Shown one piece after another: positions 41,425 to 51,676 of a stretch of DNA of 64,000 nt. The DNA lies in NCBI GenBank assembly GCA_017618015.1, contig JAFZVC010000074.1:62001-126000 (forward strand), read 5' to 3'. How positions within the stretch are numbered: position 1 is the first letter of the stretch; each line of letters opens with the position of its first letter. Below the pieces are notes generated by a model that had not been told where the DNA came from, did no database searches, and saw nothing but the letters and a program-made list of their open reading frames with translations. The DNA is from Spirochaetaceae bacterium. Lineage in GTDB: Bacteria > Spirochaetota > Spirochaetia > Treponematales > Treponemataceae. The translations under genes were made by a program, and so were the position numbers.

Positions 41425-42849
41425 ATGGAAAAACGCGATTTTATTGACATCATAAGCTCAAAAATCCTCTCTTATTCGGGAATATACGTAGCGAACTCAC
41501 AAATTCCTGCGGTGTCGGCTTTCGTTGAGAAAAAAGCCGCGCAATGCGGAACAACGCCGCTAGAATATTGCGAAAAGCTTTCGTCCGGTTCTGCGGACTT
41601 TGACGAGCTTATCAATCTTGTAACAGTTAACGAAACGTATTTTTTCCGTGAAGAAAAGCAGTTCGACCTGCTTAAGAACGAGATTTTCCCTAAGTTCGCG
41701 GATAAGAACCTTACTATATGGACATGCTGTTGCTCGACCGGAGAAGAGCCTATATCAATTCTTGCGCTCGCTCTTTCAATGGACATTAACATTACTCTTT
41801 ACGCTTCTGATATAGATGATGATGCGCTCAACACGCTTCATAAAGGGCGGTACTCTGCTTTTTCGTTGCGCACGGACGGAAAGAAGTATCATAAGCTTTT
41901 GGAGCCTTATTCTAAGAAAGAAGAACACCAGATCGTGTTCAACCAAGACTTTTTAAGCCGCATAAACGTGTTCAAGTTCAATTTAATTAAGGATACGTCA
42001 CTTCCGTTCTTTGATAATGTTGATATAATATTTATGCGCAACGTGTTCATCTACTTCGACAAAGAGACTCGTATTTTAGTCTGCAAAAAAATAGCTGATC
42101 GGCTTAAAAACAACGGGTACCTTTTCTTTTCGATGAACGAGATTGGTTCAATAGACAGGAATGTTATTCCAGCCGGGCTTTATAAGACGAACCGCGAGCA
42201 AGTTTATTATTTTGTGAAAGGCCACATTGAAGAGGCGAAATGCGAGACTCCGGCTGTGCGGTATTCCGCACAGAAACAGGAAAGCATAAAGCAGGAAAAG
42301 CTTCGTCATGAAGTGGAGAAGGTAAGAAGCAACAGGCTTAATGAGCAGAGCGAGCGTGGCGGGAATGGCAGTTCCAGCGCGGCGGGGCAGCAGAGTGCAC
42401 TCAGTTCGCATGATGCGTCAAGCAATGCGGAATGTTCCGATTTTGACATAAAGGGCACGTTCGAGTCTATTTGCTCCGAGATAAACCGTAACAGTTTTGA
42501 GAAAGCTATGACAATTGCACGCGCTGTTAGCGGGTCAAATTACAAGAAATATTCTTTCTTTTTGCAGGGCTATATTGAATATCATGCTGACAAAAGGGAT
42601 GCTGCGGAGACGTTCTTTGCTTCGGCAGAAACGCTTTCGCCCGATTTTTGGCCGGCGTTCTTTTACCACGGAATAGTCCTGCGCGACATGGGAAGAACGG
42701 AGCAGGCCACCGTTTGTTTTACGAAGTGCAAAAAGTTGCTTGAATCTTGTAAAAGCAAGGTTCAGTATGACTTTACGCTTGACTCGTTCAGCCCTTCGTA
42801 CATTTATTCGCTTTGCGAGACTTTTACCAATGCTGGAGGCAGTAAATGA
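41425..42849 (+). CDS. cheR: CheR methyltransferase with C-terminal TPR-like region
   Basis: 474 residues. CheR N-domain (residues ~1-80), then the SAM-binding domain with TCCCSTGEEPISILAL, FSLRTDGKKYHKL, and VDIIFMRNVFIYFDKETR. Methylates receptor glutamates. A Ser/Gly-rich linker (~280-345) leads to a helical repeat region of ~125 residues (YIEYHADKRDAAETFFASAE, YHGIVLRDMGRTEQA) of TPR type, as in CheR proteins of non-flagellar chemosensory systems. Confidence 0.9.
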   Translation: MEKRDFIDIISSKILSYSGIYVANSQIPAVSAFVEKKAAQCGTTPLEYCEKLSSGSADFDELINLVTVNETYFFREEKQFDLLKNEIFPKFADKNLTIWTCCCSTGEEPISILALALSMDINITLYASDIDDDALNTLHKGRYSAFSLRTDGKKYHKLLEPYSKKEEHQIVFNQDFLSRINVFKFNLIKDTSLPFFDNVDIIFMRNVFIYFDKETRILVCKKIADRLKNNGYLFFSMNEIGSIDRNVIPAGLYKTNREQVYYFVKGHIEEAKCETPAVRYSAQKQESIKQEKLRHEVEKVRSNRLNEQSERGGNGSSSAAGQQSALSSHDASSNAECSDFDIKGTFESICSEINRNSFEKAMTIARAVSGSNYKKYSFFLQGYIEYHADKRDAAETFFASAETLSPDFWPAFFYHGIVLRDMGRTEQATVCFTKCKKLLESCKSKVQYDFTLDSFSPSYIYSLCETFTNAGGSK

Positions 42850-44975
42850 ATCTAGACAAGTCTTTGTTCATATCAGATTACATTTCTGAAGCGCGTGAAA
42901 TCTTGAATTCTCTTGATGATATTGCGGTTCTGGCGATAAAAGAAAAAAGAAATTCCACTTATCTCGAAGAAATTCTGCGGTTGCTCCACACTCTGAAAGG
43001 TTCTTCCAGAATGCTTGAATTCAATCAGATAGAAAAAGTGATGAATCATCTGGAAAACATTTTCAAGAATATCCAGAGCAACCAGGTGGAAATCTCTCAT
43101 AAAGTGATTCAGCTTTTACTCGGTGTTCTGACTGTAATGCACAAAGTCATCGACAGCATAGAAGACGGCTATGACGGAACTTTCGAGGCATATGATGAGG
43201 TTATAAAAAACATAGACAAGGCTATGGAAGATGAGGATTATGAGACTGATTTTACGGATATTGCCGAATCGGTATCATCCGCGACAGACGAAAAATCCGA
43301 GGATTCCGCTCCCGAAGCTGAATCTGAAGCAGAAGAGTCCGGCACCGAATCATCCGAGTTTTTCCATGACTCGCAGACAATTAAAATACAGACTTCAGAA
43401 ATTGAAGCAATCCTTCAGTCGCTAGACAAGCTCATAATGCGTCAGATAAAGCTGAAAAACGAAATTGACTTCTTGAAGAAAAGCGGAAATGACTCAGAGT
43501 TTCAGGCTTATCAGGAGCTTTCCGAGAACATAGCAGTTCTTGAAAGCCAGAGCATAGACATACAGAAAAGCATTATCGCATTGCGGATGCTGCCGTTCGA
43601 CATGATTCTGCGCCCAATAAAGCGTTCCATCCTTTCCGAGTCGCTTAAAATGGGCAAGAATATCGATTTTGATATTCCACAGTCGGATATCACGATTGAT
43701 AAGTCAATTTTGGAAAAGCTTCCGGCAATTCTCGTCCATCTTGTACGAAACTCCGTGGACCACGGAATTGAGTCTGTTGAAAGACGGAAAATGCTCGGCA
43801 AGAGCGAGAAAGGCAAAATATCAATCAGCATAAGCCAGGTTTCAAACAGAATATATATTACCGTTAAAGACGACGGACACGGAATCGATTACGAGAAGAT
43901 AAGGGCAAAGGCTCTTCGTGTTTTCCCGGAGCGGATCAACGAAATTATGAACGCCGATGAAACCGAGCTTTTGCAGTACATTTTCTCATCGGGCTTCTCA
44001 ACGAAAGACGAGCTTACAGAGCTTTCCGGGCGCGGAATAGGGCTTGATGTAGTGCGTACGGAAATGGACAAGCTTAAGGGAAAAATCTCTGTTTATTCGG
44101 AGCTCAACAAAGGCACCACCTTCGAGCTTTCGCTTCCGGCTTCCCTTGCAACGCAGGACGGACTTTTTGTTTCGGTTTCTGACAACTCGTATTTGATTTT
44201 ATCGCATTACATAAAAGAAATCCTGACGGTCAACAAATCTGATTTCCTGCAGCTTCAGCATGGACCTGTCCTTAACGTTCACAACGAGCTTATCCCGGTT
44301 TTTGACTTCGACATCATAACTCCGAATTCGGCAAAGCATTCTGACATGAAAAATGAAGTTTCTGTCATCATCCTTGAGTATTTGAACCGTAAAATAAGCG
44401 TTATTGTAGACAGAGTCCTTCATTACGGCACTGTCGTTATCAAGCCTGTTCCTCCTCTTTTACGTGAATTCACAGCATTGCAGGGCATCGTTTTTGACGA
44501 GGATTACCGCATCGTTCCGGTTCTTAATATCCCCGACACGATGAAACGCTTTAAGGTTATAAATGTATATGATGTAAAGAATCTTGAAGTCCGCAAAATG
44601 CCGAAAATCCATTCGATTCTTGTCGTCGACGACTCTCATGCGACGCGCCATATCGAGCAGATTATCCTTGAGGCAGAAAACTACAACGTCGCGACAGCCG
44701 TCGACGGAATTGATGCGCTTGAAAAGATGAAGCAGCATAAATTTGACCTTGTTGTTACGGACGTTAAGATGCCGCGAATGGACGGTTTCGTCTTGCTTCA
44801 TAATATGCGCCACAAGGAAGAGCTCAAGGACATTCCTGTTATCATGGTTTCTTCCGTATTTGAGAGCGATACCCTCGACAGAGTAAAGAATCTTGGCGGA
44901 CAAGGTTATATCGTCAAGTCTGATTTTGAGCGCGAAAGCCTGACCGCAAAGGTAAAGGAGCTGCTCCATGAATAA
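42846..44975 (+). CDS. cheA: Hybrid CheA histidine kinase with C-terminal receiver
   Basis: 709 residues. Hpt domain with His48 in LLHTLKGSSRM; acidic linker ~130-175; dimerisation region; HATPase with N-box VHLVRNSVDHGIE (~300), KDDGHGID, SGRGIGLDVVR and GKGT-like NKGTTFELSLP; CheW-like domain ~445-580; REC domain 590-709 with Asp ~638 in VVTDVKMPRMDG. The fused receiver, and no separate CheY in the operon, place it with CheA-REC kinases (for example FrzE, ChpA). GGAGG upstream. Overlaps the cyclase gene by 8 nt. Confidence 0.92.
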   Translation: MNLDKSLFISDYISEAREILNSLDDIAVLAIKEKRNSTYLEEILRLLHTLKGSSRMLEFNQIEKVMNHLENIFKNIQSNQVEISHKVIQLLLGVLTVMHKVIDSIEDGYDGTFEAYDEVIKNIDKAMEDEDYETDFTDIAESVSSATDEKSEDSAPEAESEAEESGTESSEFFHDSQTIKIQTSEIEAILQSLDKLIMRQIKLKNEIDFLKKSGNDSEFQAYQELSENIAVLESQSIDIQKSIIALRMLPFDMILRPIKRSILSESLKMGKNIDFDIPQSDITIDKSILEKLPAILVHLVRNSVDHGIESVERRKMLGKSEKGKISISISQVSNRIYITVKDDGHGIDYEKIRAKALRVFPERINEIMNADETELLQYIFSSGFSTKDELTELSGRGIGLDVVRTEMDKLKGKISVYSELNKGTTFELSLPASLATQDGLFVSVSDNSYLILSHYIKEILTVNKSDFLQLQHGPVLNVHNELIPVFDFDIITPNSAKHSDMKNEVSVIILEYLNRKISVIVDRVLHYGTVVIKPVPPLLREFTALQGIVFDEDYRIVPVLNIPDTMKRFKVINVYDVKNLEVRKMPKIHSILVVDDSHATRHIEQIILEAENYNVATAVDGIDALEKMKQHKFDLVVTDVKMPRMDGFVLLHNMRHKEELKDIPVIMVSSVFESDTLDRVKNLGGQGYIVKSDFERESLTAKVKELLHE

Positions 44976-46869
44976 CCGTCGCATTTACATAGCAGAATCT
45001 TCACGCATTCTTTCGAAGCAGATAGCAAAGGCTCTGAATGATAAGGGCTTTTCCACCCAGATTTTTATGGACGGACTTTCCGCGCTCAAAAAGATAGTCG
45101 ATGATGCTCCAGATTTGATTGTTGCCGACAAGAACCTCGACAAAATAAACGGAATCCAGCTTTGCAAGATTTTAAAGAAAGGTTCTACAAAAAGTTCTGT
45201 TCCGTTCATCCTGATTTCTACCGACGAAGAAGTTTTCGATTTTTGGAACAGGTCTACAGATGCGAACAAAACGCTTTCAGTCTCTTCAGAAAACTTTGAG
45301 AGTCTTATAGATGCCATCTGCGAGCTTTTGGACAGCGGCTACATTAACGAAGATTCGTTCTTTAATGAAGCCGGAAACGACATATACGGAATAAAAGCTT
45401 TGCTTTCAAAAGCGGGGGCGAACGAAGCTTTGACAGAAGCACAGAGGCAGTCTGAAGAAGAGGAAATGACTTCGTGGATTGTCAATGCGATGGAAAGAAG
45501 CGAATCGTTCCTGCAGATGACGAACAACGTTATAAAGCTTTATTCGTACGTTAAAGACACCGACGAGCTTGTCAAAAAGCTTTTTACGATGATTTATGAC
45601 GCGTGCAACTACGATGCGATTGCGCTTATTCTGGACAGCCAAAAAACTAAAGTGTACAAGGCTGGTACGGAACAGCTTGAAGAAGGGCTTTCCGGTGAGT
45701 TCTGGAACATTTGCAAGACTTCGTACGAACAGCAGGCTAAGAAAAAACACACGATAACTTACGTGCAGAAAGATGTTTCAGGTATCGTCCCATGTGACCC
45801 CCAAAACCGTTCCAAGCTGAAGTCATACTACGACTTTGTTATTGAAACAGATAACGAGTTTGTAGGAACGCTTCACGTTGCCTCTTCAAAAAAGAAACTT
45901 TTCACCTACAAAGTTCAGTCTTCAATAGAGTATATTCTGCCGCCGCTCGCCTATCTTTTGCAGCAGTCAATCCAGTTTTCGGCGGTAACGCTTACAGAAA
46001 GCAAGCTTCATTCAGCGTTCCTTAAGTTCGTTCCGCCGCAGGTAATCGACGACATGCTTACTTCTGACGAAAGCGAGCAGCAGACGAACAACAACGAAAA
46101 GCGCAATGTCGTCGTTCTTCTGAGCGATATAAGAAACTTCACTTCCATAAGCGAGATAAACTCGCCGGAGGACGTAGTTTATTTCTTGAACACGTATTTT
46201 ACGCAGATGGTAAACATCGTGAAAAAATACGGCGGAACGGTAGACAAGTTCATTGGCGATGCTGTCATGGTTCTTTTCGGTGCGCCTATCAGCTATACGG
46301 ATAACGCGAAGAGAGCTGTCCTTGCGGCTATTGAAATGTGCGCGCAGCTCAACCAGATTCCTTGCGGTCAGCTTAAGTTTCCGGAAGGAGTGAAGCTCGA
46401 CATCGGTATCGGAATCCATTATGGCGATGTTATTGTAGGCAACATAGGCAGCGAGGATAAAACGAATTACACTGTTATTGGTGATACGGTGAACCTTGCT
46501 TCAAGACTGGAAGGTCTTACAAAGCTTTATGGCGCGAAGATTCTTGTTTCACAGGCTGTTAAGGAAGAGCTTGATGATTCTGTAAACTTGATGCTTCTTG
46601 ATTCTGTAAAAGTAAAGGGAAGAAAAGAAAGTGTCCAAGTGTACAGAGTAGACGACAAGCCGCTTCCGGAAGACTTTATGCAGATATATGAGAAAGGCTT
46701 CAAAACATATAACGAGGGCGCGTTCAGCCTAGCTGTTCCTTATTTTGAGAAAGCACTCGAAATGATGCCGGACGATAAAGCCGCTAAAATACTGCTCGGA
46801 CGTTGTGCCGAGTTTGCTGTAAATAAACCAGAGAATTGGGACGGTGCGATAGCACTTACTTCAAAATAA
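44968..46869 (+). CDS. REC-GAF-class III adenylate cyclase
   Basis: 633 residues. Receiver (1-120) with Asp54 in IVADKNLDKING, though the first acidic pair is Glu-Ser (IAESS); GAF-like domain ~185-330; cyclase ~365-550 with metal-binding Asp in LLSDIRNFTSISE and KFIGDAVMVLFG, and purine-selecting Lys in EDKTNYTVIGDTVNLASRLE, favouring ATP over GTP; TPR-like tail. The likely output of the chemosensory system: CheA phosphorylates the receiver and changes cAMP. AAGGAG supports the start. Confidence 0.88.
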   Translation: MNNRRIYIAESSRILSKQIAKALNDKGFSTQIFMDGLSALKKIVDDAPDLIVADKNLDKINGIQLCKILKKGSTKSSVPFILISTDEEVFDFWNRSTDANKTLSVSSENFESLIDAICELLDSGYINEDSFFNEAGNDIYGIKALLSKAGANEALTEAQRQSEEEEMTSWIVNAMERSESFLQMTNNVIKLYSYVKDTDELVKKLFTMIYDACNYDAIALILDSQKTKVYKAGTEQLEEGLSGEFWNICKTSYEQQAKKKHTITYVQKDVSGIVPCDPQNRSKLKSYYDFVIETDNEFVGTLHVASSKKKLFTYKVQSSIEYILPPLAYLLQQSIQFSAVTLTESKLHSAFLKFVPPQVIDDMLTSDESEQQTNNNEKRNVVVLLSDIRNFTSISEINSPEDVVYFLNTYFTQMVNIVKKYGGTVDKFIGDAVMVLFGAPISYTDNAKRAVLAAIEMCAQLNQIPCGQLKFPEGVKLDIGIGIHYGDVIVGNIGSEDKTNYTVIGDTVNLASRLEGLTKLYGAKILVSQAVKEELDDSVNLMLLDSVKVKGRKESVQVYRVDDKPLPEDFMQIYEKGFKTYNEGAFSLAVPYFEKALEMMPDDKAAKILLGRCAEFAVNKPENWDGAIALTSK

Positions 46870-46883
46870 AACAGGAGTAATGT

Positions 46884-48665
46884 ATGAAACTGACGGACTT
46901 TGCGGAAAAACTGAGAAAGAAGCAAAAAGATGATTCTTTAAGCGGGAATAATTTTCGTAGTGAAATTTTTATGAATTTTCTGCCACCCGCTGCAATTATC
47001 TGGACTATAACTCTTGCTTTTTGTTTCTTGCTTGGCGATATTCCTACATCGGCTTATTTGGATGCAATCGCCGCGGGTATCTTCTTCTGCTATTTTATTT
47101 ATTGTTGGCTCGTATTTATGGGAAACATTTTTGTTTCAAACCATATCGGTGAAAACATCGTTGAGATAAATACGTACGAGTCAACAGTCCGTGAAAGGAC
47201 GAAGCTTTTGAAACAGATTGTGAATCTGCCGATTACAATCGGAATCATCTGTTTCTTGTTTTTCATTGCGTGTGGAGCAGTATGGCTGGCAATCGTAGCT
47301 GACCATGCTCAGATGGATACGGATTCCGTCCTTTTGTGTGCATTCACCATATATCTTGGTGCTTATTTCCTTTTTGTTTATTTAATTATCAGGGCTTTGC
47401 AAAAAGTCTGCTCACGCTATGCCTACAAAATTGCCGAGAAAGGCATTTCAAACATGGAAATTGAGAAATACCACTCATTCGGATTGAAATCCAAAGTGCT
47501 TGCGATCATCAGTATATTCTTGCCAATCGTATTTATAGCACTGAATTTCTACGTCCTTGCATGGCGTGCTTACGAGTCGAATATGCCTGTCGATCTTATG
47601 CTGAAACGCCTTATTGTCGTTGGTGGTGAAAGCGCTCTTTTTTATCTTGTGTTCGCGCGTGTCGTATTCAATAAGATGATGCGTACTGTTCACAATATGA
47701 AAAACATTCTTGGCGGAATGAACAAAGAAAACCTGCACAAAGTCCAGTACGAAAAGACTGACCTTTCTAACGAGTTTATGTACAACATTCATCTTATAAA
47801 CACAATTCTGGGGATTTTGCAGAAAATCTTAAAAGAAAGCCAGAAAATAAGTATGGATGTAATTGAGTCGAGCAACGAGCTTTCTGTTATTTCGCGCGAA
47901 ACGGCCGTCACATCGCTGGAACAGAACTCTGGAATTAAAGAGCTTCTTTCCGCAATGGAAGAGACGGACGCTCTTTCAAAGAATATCGCTGAAAAAATCG
48001 GTGAGGTTTCAATCGTTGCGAAAAAGACAACGGGCAATATTATGGACGGCTTCGGCATCCTTAAGCAGAATATGCAGAAGCTTGATGAAATCAAGGCTGC
48101 TAACGACATCACTGTTGAAGGCATTAAAAAGCTTACTGAAAAGATATCCGGCATTTCGGATATCGCAAGGATTATAAATGGAATCGCTGATCAGACGAAC
48201 ATCATTGCGTTCAATGCGGAGCTGGAAGCTTCGAGCGCGGGCGATGTAGGCGAAAACTTCTCGCTTGTAGCGAACGAAATCCGCCGTCTTACGAACAGCA
48301 CCATTCAGTCGACGGAAGAGATACGCAAGCGCATCATAGAAATTCAGCATTCGTCAGATGAGCTTCTGCTTTCTTCGCAGAACGGCACGAAAAAGATTGT
48401 TGACGGAAACCAGATTATAAATGAGCTTAACGCCCGCTTCGAAGAGCTTAAGCAGTCTTCCGAAAGCATGGATTATGCATCGGAGGACATCAAGAAGATT
48501 ATTGAGCAGCAGACGGCTTCGTTCGCGCAGATTGTTATAACGCTGCAGCAGATTGCGCAGACAACGGAATCGTTCTCCAGCTCAACGCAGAAAATCAGCG
48601 ATTCGGCACAGCATCTATGTACGATTTCTGAAAGCCTTAAAAAACTGCAGCCAGAAGAAGAATAA
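46884..48665 (+). CDS. Membrane chemoreceptor (MCP), first copy
   Basis: 593 residues. N-terminal ~260 residues contain about six transmembrane helices with short loops and no periplasmic sensor domain. Then a cytoplasmic signalling domain with tip sequence IINGIADQTNIIAFNAELEA followed by SSAGDVGENFSLVANEIRRL. It differs from ordinary receptors (ALNAAIEAARAGE). No HAMP and no CheR-binding pentapeptide at the C-terminus. Paired with a paralogue directly downstream. Confidence 0.85.
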   Translation: MKLTDFAEKLRKKQKDDSLSGNNFRSEIFMNFLPPAAIIWTITLAFCFLLGDIPTSAYLDAIAAGIFFCYFIYCWLVFMGNIFVSNHIGENIVEINTYESTVRERTKLLKQIVNLPITIGIICFLFFIACGAVWLAIVADHAQMDTDSVLLCAFTIYLGAYFLFVYLIIRALQKVCSRYAYKIAEKGISNMEIEKYHSFGLKSKVLAIISIFLPIVFIALNFYVLAWRAYESNMPVDLMLKRLIVVGGESALFYLVFARVVFNKMMRTVHNMKNILGGMNKENLHKVQYEKTDLSNEFMYNIHLINTILGILQKILKESQKISMDVIESSNELSVISRETAVTSLEQNSGIKELLSAMEETDALSKNIAEKIGEVSIVAKKTTGNIMDGFGILKQNMQKLDEIKAANDITVEGIKKLTEKISGISDIARIINGIADQTNIIAFNAELEASSAGDVGENFSLVANEIRRLTNSTIQSTEEIRKRIIEIQHSSDELLLSSQNGTKKIVDGNQIINELNARFEELKQSSESMDYASEDIKKIIEQQTASFAQIVITLQQIAQTTESFSSSTQKISDSAQHLCTISESLKKLQPEEE

Positions 48666-48676
48666 GAGGTGGAAAA

Positions 48677-50476
48677 ATGAATACGAACGATAAAAACGGA
48701 ACAGTGTCATTTGAAAAGGAACTTTTGAACGCGAGCTATGTGCCTGATATCGCCTGCGGTATAGTGATGTTGATTTATTCAATATTCATTCTGAATCTTG
48801 ATGTTAAGAGTCATTATTTAGTCATATTCGGCATACTTATATTGATTGTCGTTTTCCAATTCCTGGTATCACCTGTTATAAATCACATGGTGATGGGCAA
48901 AGTGTCCAAAAAAATACAGGAATACAAGCTTAAAGGCATGAATGTCGAGGAACGGACCGAGCTTTTTAAGATGATCCATAGAATGCCAATGAGAAAGCAG
49001 CTTGAAACGGCGACTTTCTTCGTAGGAACCGCATTCATTCTGACTGCGATGTATCACTTTTTGTATGACATGAACTTTGTGCTTAATATGGTGAATCTTT
49101 TTGCTATGTTCTTGGGCTCTTATGTCGCTTCTCTTTTTGCGCTTTCTTATACGCGCAGAATCTGTTCAAAATATGCATGCATGCTTGTGGAAGATGGAAT
49201 TGATGAAAGAATCCTTAAAGAAAGATATGCGTTCGGTACGTCATACCAGCGGTCTTTTATAATTTACGGAGCAGTTCCTGTTGTTTGGAGCATTCTGCTT
49301 GCGATGGCTCTGTTCTATGTCTATTATTACAACAATATTTCTGCCGGATCAGGATTCCTTCCCGCCGTCTATGGTGAATATGGACTTAAAAACTCTCAGT
49401 TTATGCGCATCGGAATTGTCCTTTTAATAAACATGATGATCGGCATTCTTTCCGTTTACTCGTTCTTTAAGGGAATCTCTACTTCTTCTGACAAATTGCA
49501 GGGTTCAATGCGTCATATCATCAAGAACGATATTTTTACGGTTGATTTGGTCGCGACTGATTTTGAGAACGAAGTCTCATACAATATGTACCTTGTGAAC
49601 CAGATTGTTCTTCTTTTCCGTTCGATTTTGGACGACATCAGGAAAATTGCGAAAACAATGGTCATGCCGATTGGCGAACTTTCTGAAATCTCACAGGCAA
49701 CGGCTTCGTCTTCACTAGAGCAGTCTACCGGCGTAAAAGAGATTCTTGCGACAATGGAAGATACGGACAGGCAGACACGCAATATCGTTGAGAAGATTGC
49801 GGACGTTACGGATGTTGCAGAAGGCACGGAAAAGAACGTTAACGCCGGATTTGAGACGTTGCAGCTCAACCTCGACAAGATGACAGAGATTACGGAAGCG
49901 AATGTTTCGACGATTTCCGGAATCCGCGAGCTTGGCGAGAAAATCGGAAGCATTTGGGAAATCGTAAAGATTATCAACGATATTGCTGACCAGACGCGTA
50001 TTATTGCGTTCAATGCGGAGCTGGAAGCTTCAAGCGCTGGTAACAGCGGAAGAAACTTCCATATAGTAGCTAACGAAGTCCGCCGCCTTGCAGCCGGTAT
50101 CACGAACTCCGTAGAGCAGATTAAAGACAAGATAACGGAAATTCAGCATTCATCTGATAATCTGATTATTACGTCGGAAAGCGGAACGGAGAAGATACGA
50201 GAAGGTCTTGAACTTTCCGAAAAGCTTAAGGAAAAATTCAGTGACATTCAGAGTTCTTCTGAAATCACTGTAGAATCTGCGAACCAGATAAAGGAAATAA
50301 TCCACCAGCAGTCTGCGGCGTTTGACCAGATTGTTGCGACGGTCCGCCAGATTTCTTCGGGAATTGAGAACTTCTCGACTTCTACTAGCACTGTGAACAA
50401 TACGGCGCAAAATCTTAAGGACGCGGCTAATCTTTTGGAGAACCTTCATTCGACGATTGTTTCTGCCACGGAGTAA
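48677..50476 (+). CDS. Membrane chemoreceptor (MCP), second copy
   Basis: 599 residues. Same architecture as its neighbour: multi-helix N-terminus, no periplasmic domain, signalling tip IINDIADQTRIIAFNAELEA then SSAGNSGRNFHIVANEVRRL. The two copies probably arose by duplication and may form mixed arrays. AGAGGTGG precedes the ATG. Confidence 0.85.
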   Translation: MNTNDKNGTVSFEKELLNASYVPDIACGIVMLIYSIFILNLDVKSHYLVIFGILILIVVFQFLVSPVINHMVMGKVSKKIQEYKLKGMNVEERTELFKMIHRMPMRKQLETATFFVGTAFILTAMYHFLYDMNFVLNMVNLFAMFLGSYVASLFALSYTRRICSKYACMLVEDGIDERILKERYAFGTSYQRSFIIYGAVPVVWSILLAMALFYVYYYNNISAGSGFLPAVYGEYGLKNSQFMRIGIVLLINMMIGILSVYSFFKGISTSSDKLQGSMRHIIKNDIFTVDLVATDFENEVSYNMYLVNQIVLLFRSILDDIRKIAKTMVMPIGELSEISQATASSSLEQSTGVKEILATMEDTDRQTRNIVEKIADVTDVAEGTEKNVNAGFETLQLNLDKMTEITEANVSTISGIRELGEKIGSIWEIVKIINDIADQTRIIAFNAELEASSAGNSGRNFHIVANEVRRLAAGITNSVEQIKDKITEIQHSSDNLIITSESGTEKIREGLELSEKLKEKFSDIQSSSEITVESANQIKEIIHQQSAAFDQIVATVRQISSGIENFSTSTSTVNNTAQNLKDAANLLENLHSTIVSATE

Positions 50477-50478
50477 GA

Positions 50479-51264
50479 GTGTTTTCCAACGCGCATTTGC
50501 ATTTTAAGGAAACATTTTCTCCGGCAGATTTTTGCGGACAGAATGTTTGTTTTTGCGCCGGAAGCGCGGAAGAGTTTGCGAGTGCCACGTCGTTCGCGCA
50601 AGCCGTGAATGGTTCGGGTTCCGTTTCGCTTTCCTCTCCGGCGGTTACAGGCGGAATTTGTGCATCTGGTGAGAGGCGCGCGCTTGTTTCTGCAGGGCTT
50701 CATCCGTGGACGGTAGCGGAGGCGTCGGGAGAACCGTTGCTCGGTTGGCTGGAACGGCTTTTGCAAGAGAATGCGGACGAGGTTGCTGCAATTGGTGAGT
50801 GCGGAATCGACTTGTACACACCGGAGCTGAAGGCCGCGCTTCCGGCACAGTTAAATGCCTTTGAAAAGCAGATTGACCTTGCCACCCGCTACGAAAAGCC
50901 ACTTGTCGTTCATTGCCGCCGCAGTATCCAGTATTTTTTCGAGTATGCGCCGCGCCTAAAAAAACTTCGTTCAGTTATTTTTCATGCATATCCAGGAACG
51001 CTCGCAGAATGTGAAAGCTTGTTGAATCGCGGCATAAACGCATATTTTTCGTTTGGCGGGAGTTTTTTGCGCGGCGGCAAACATGCGGCGGAGTGCGTGA
51101 AAAAGCTTCCTGCGGACAGGCTGCTTTTGGAAACCGATGACGAAGAGTGTGCACCGGCATTGTTAAAAGAAGTGTTCGGCGCGACGGCGGACATCTGCGG
51201 TACGACTATCGAAGAATTGTCCGTGGTATGCGCGAACAACTTCCGCCACGCGTTTTTATGTTAA
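50479..51264 (+). CDS. TatD-family metal-dependent hydrolase
   Basis: 261 residues. Metal ligands: NAHLHF (HxH) at the start, SAGLHPW, IGECGIDLYT (Glu), VVHCRR (His), IFHAYPG (His) and LETDDEE (Asp). TatD enzymes are cytoplasmic DNases or D-aminoacyl-tRNA deacylase-like. An unusual Ala/Ser-rich stretch at ~30-60 precedes SAGLHPW. GTG start at 50479 with GGAG five bases upstream. Converges with the Hpt gene, with a 4-nt overlap of stop codons. Confidence 0.85.
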   Translation: MFSNAHLHFKETFSPADFCGQNVCFCAGSAEEFASATSFAQAVNGSGSVSLSSPAVTGGICASGERRALVSAGLHPWTVAEASGEPLLGWLERLLQENADEVAAIGECGIDLYTPELKAALPAQLNAFEKQIDLATRYEKPLVVHCRRSIQYFFEYAPRLKKLRSVIFHAYPGTLAECESLLNRGINAYFSFGGSFLRGGKHAAECVKKLPADRLLLETDDEECAPALLKEVFGATADICGTTIEELSVVCANNFRHAFLC

Positions 51265-51611
51265 AGTGTTGCCTGGACTTTCTTCAGTTCGGCTGTCGTC
51301 TCCGCGAAAAGCCTGTTTACTTCGTCTTTTCCCGCCGGAATATCGCCCTGCGTTTTTCCTTTGAGGATGTCGTCAAGACGCTGGCTTGCGTCGAAAAGCA
51401 GTTCCGCGCCGAGCGTTCCTGCAATTCCTTTTAGCAGATGAACGAGTTTTTCAGCTTCCTGAATCTTGCCGTCTGAGACGAGCTTGTCCAAATCTTCCGG
51501 TTTGAACTGAGGATCCTCAAAAAACATTGTAAGTAAATCGTTATATAATTCTTTGTCGTTATCGACACGAGCCATAGCTTCTTCGACGTTGACAAGTTTT
51601 AAGTTTTCCAT
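51261..51611 (-). CDS. Stand-alone Hpt phosphotransfer protein
   Basis: 116 residues. Four-helix Hpt domain: the phospho-His in EKLVHLLKGIAGTLGAELL. No other domain. Takes phosphate from or to receivers, possibly the CheA or cyclase receivers encoded just upstream. ATG 51611 has GGAGG upstream; an in-frame upstream start at 51629 is less likely. Opposite strand to the chemosensory operon. Confidence 0.88.
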   Translation of the reverse strand: MENLKLVNVEEAMARVDNDKELYNDLLTMFFEDPQFKPEDLDKLVSDGKIQEAEKLVHLLKGIAGTLGAELLFDASQRLDDILKGKTQGDIPAGKDEVNRLFAETTAELKKVQATL

Positions 51612-51676
51612 ATTTAACCTCCGCGTCATTTTTTTTCAGCATTGCTGATTTTATTGTAACATTTTTTTTTGAAATT

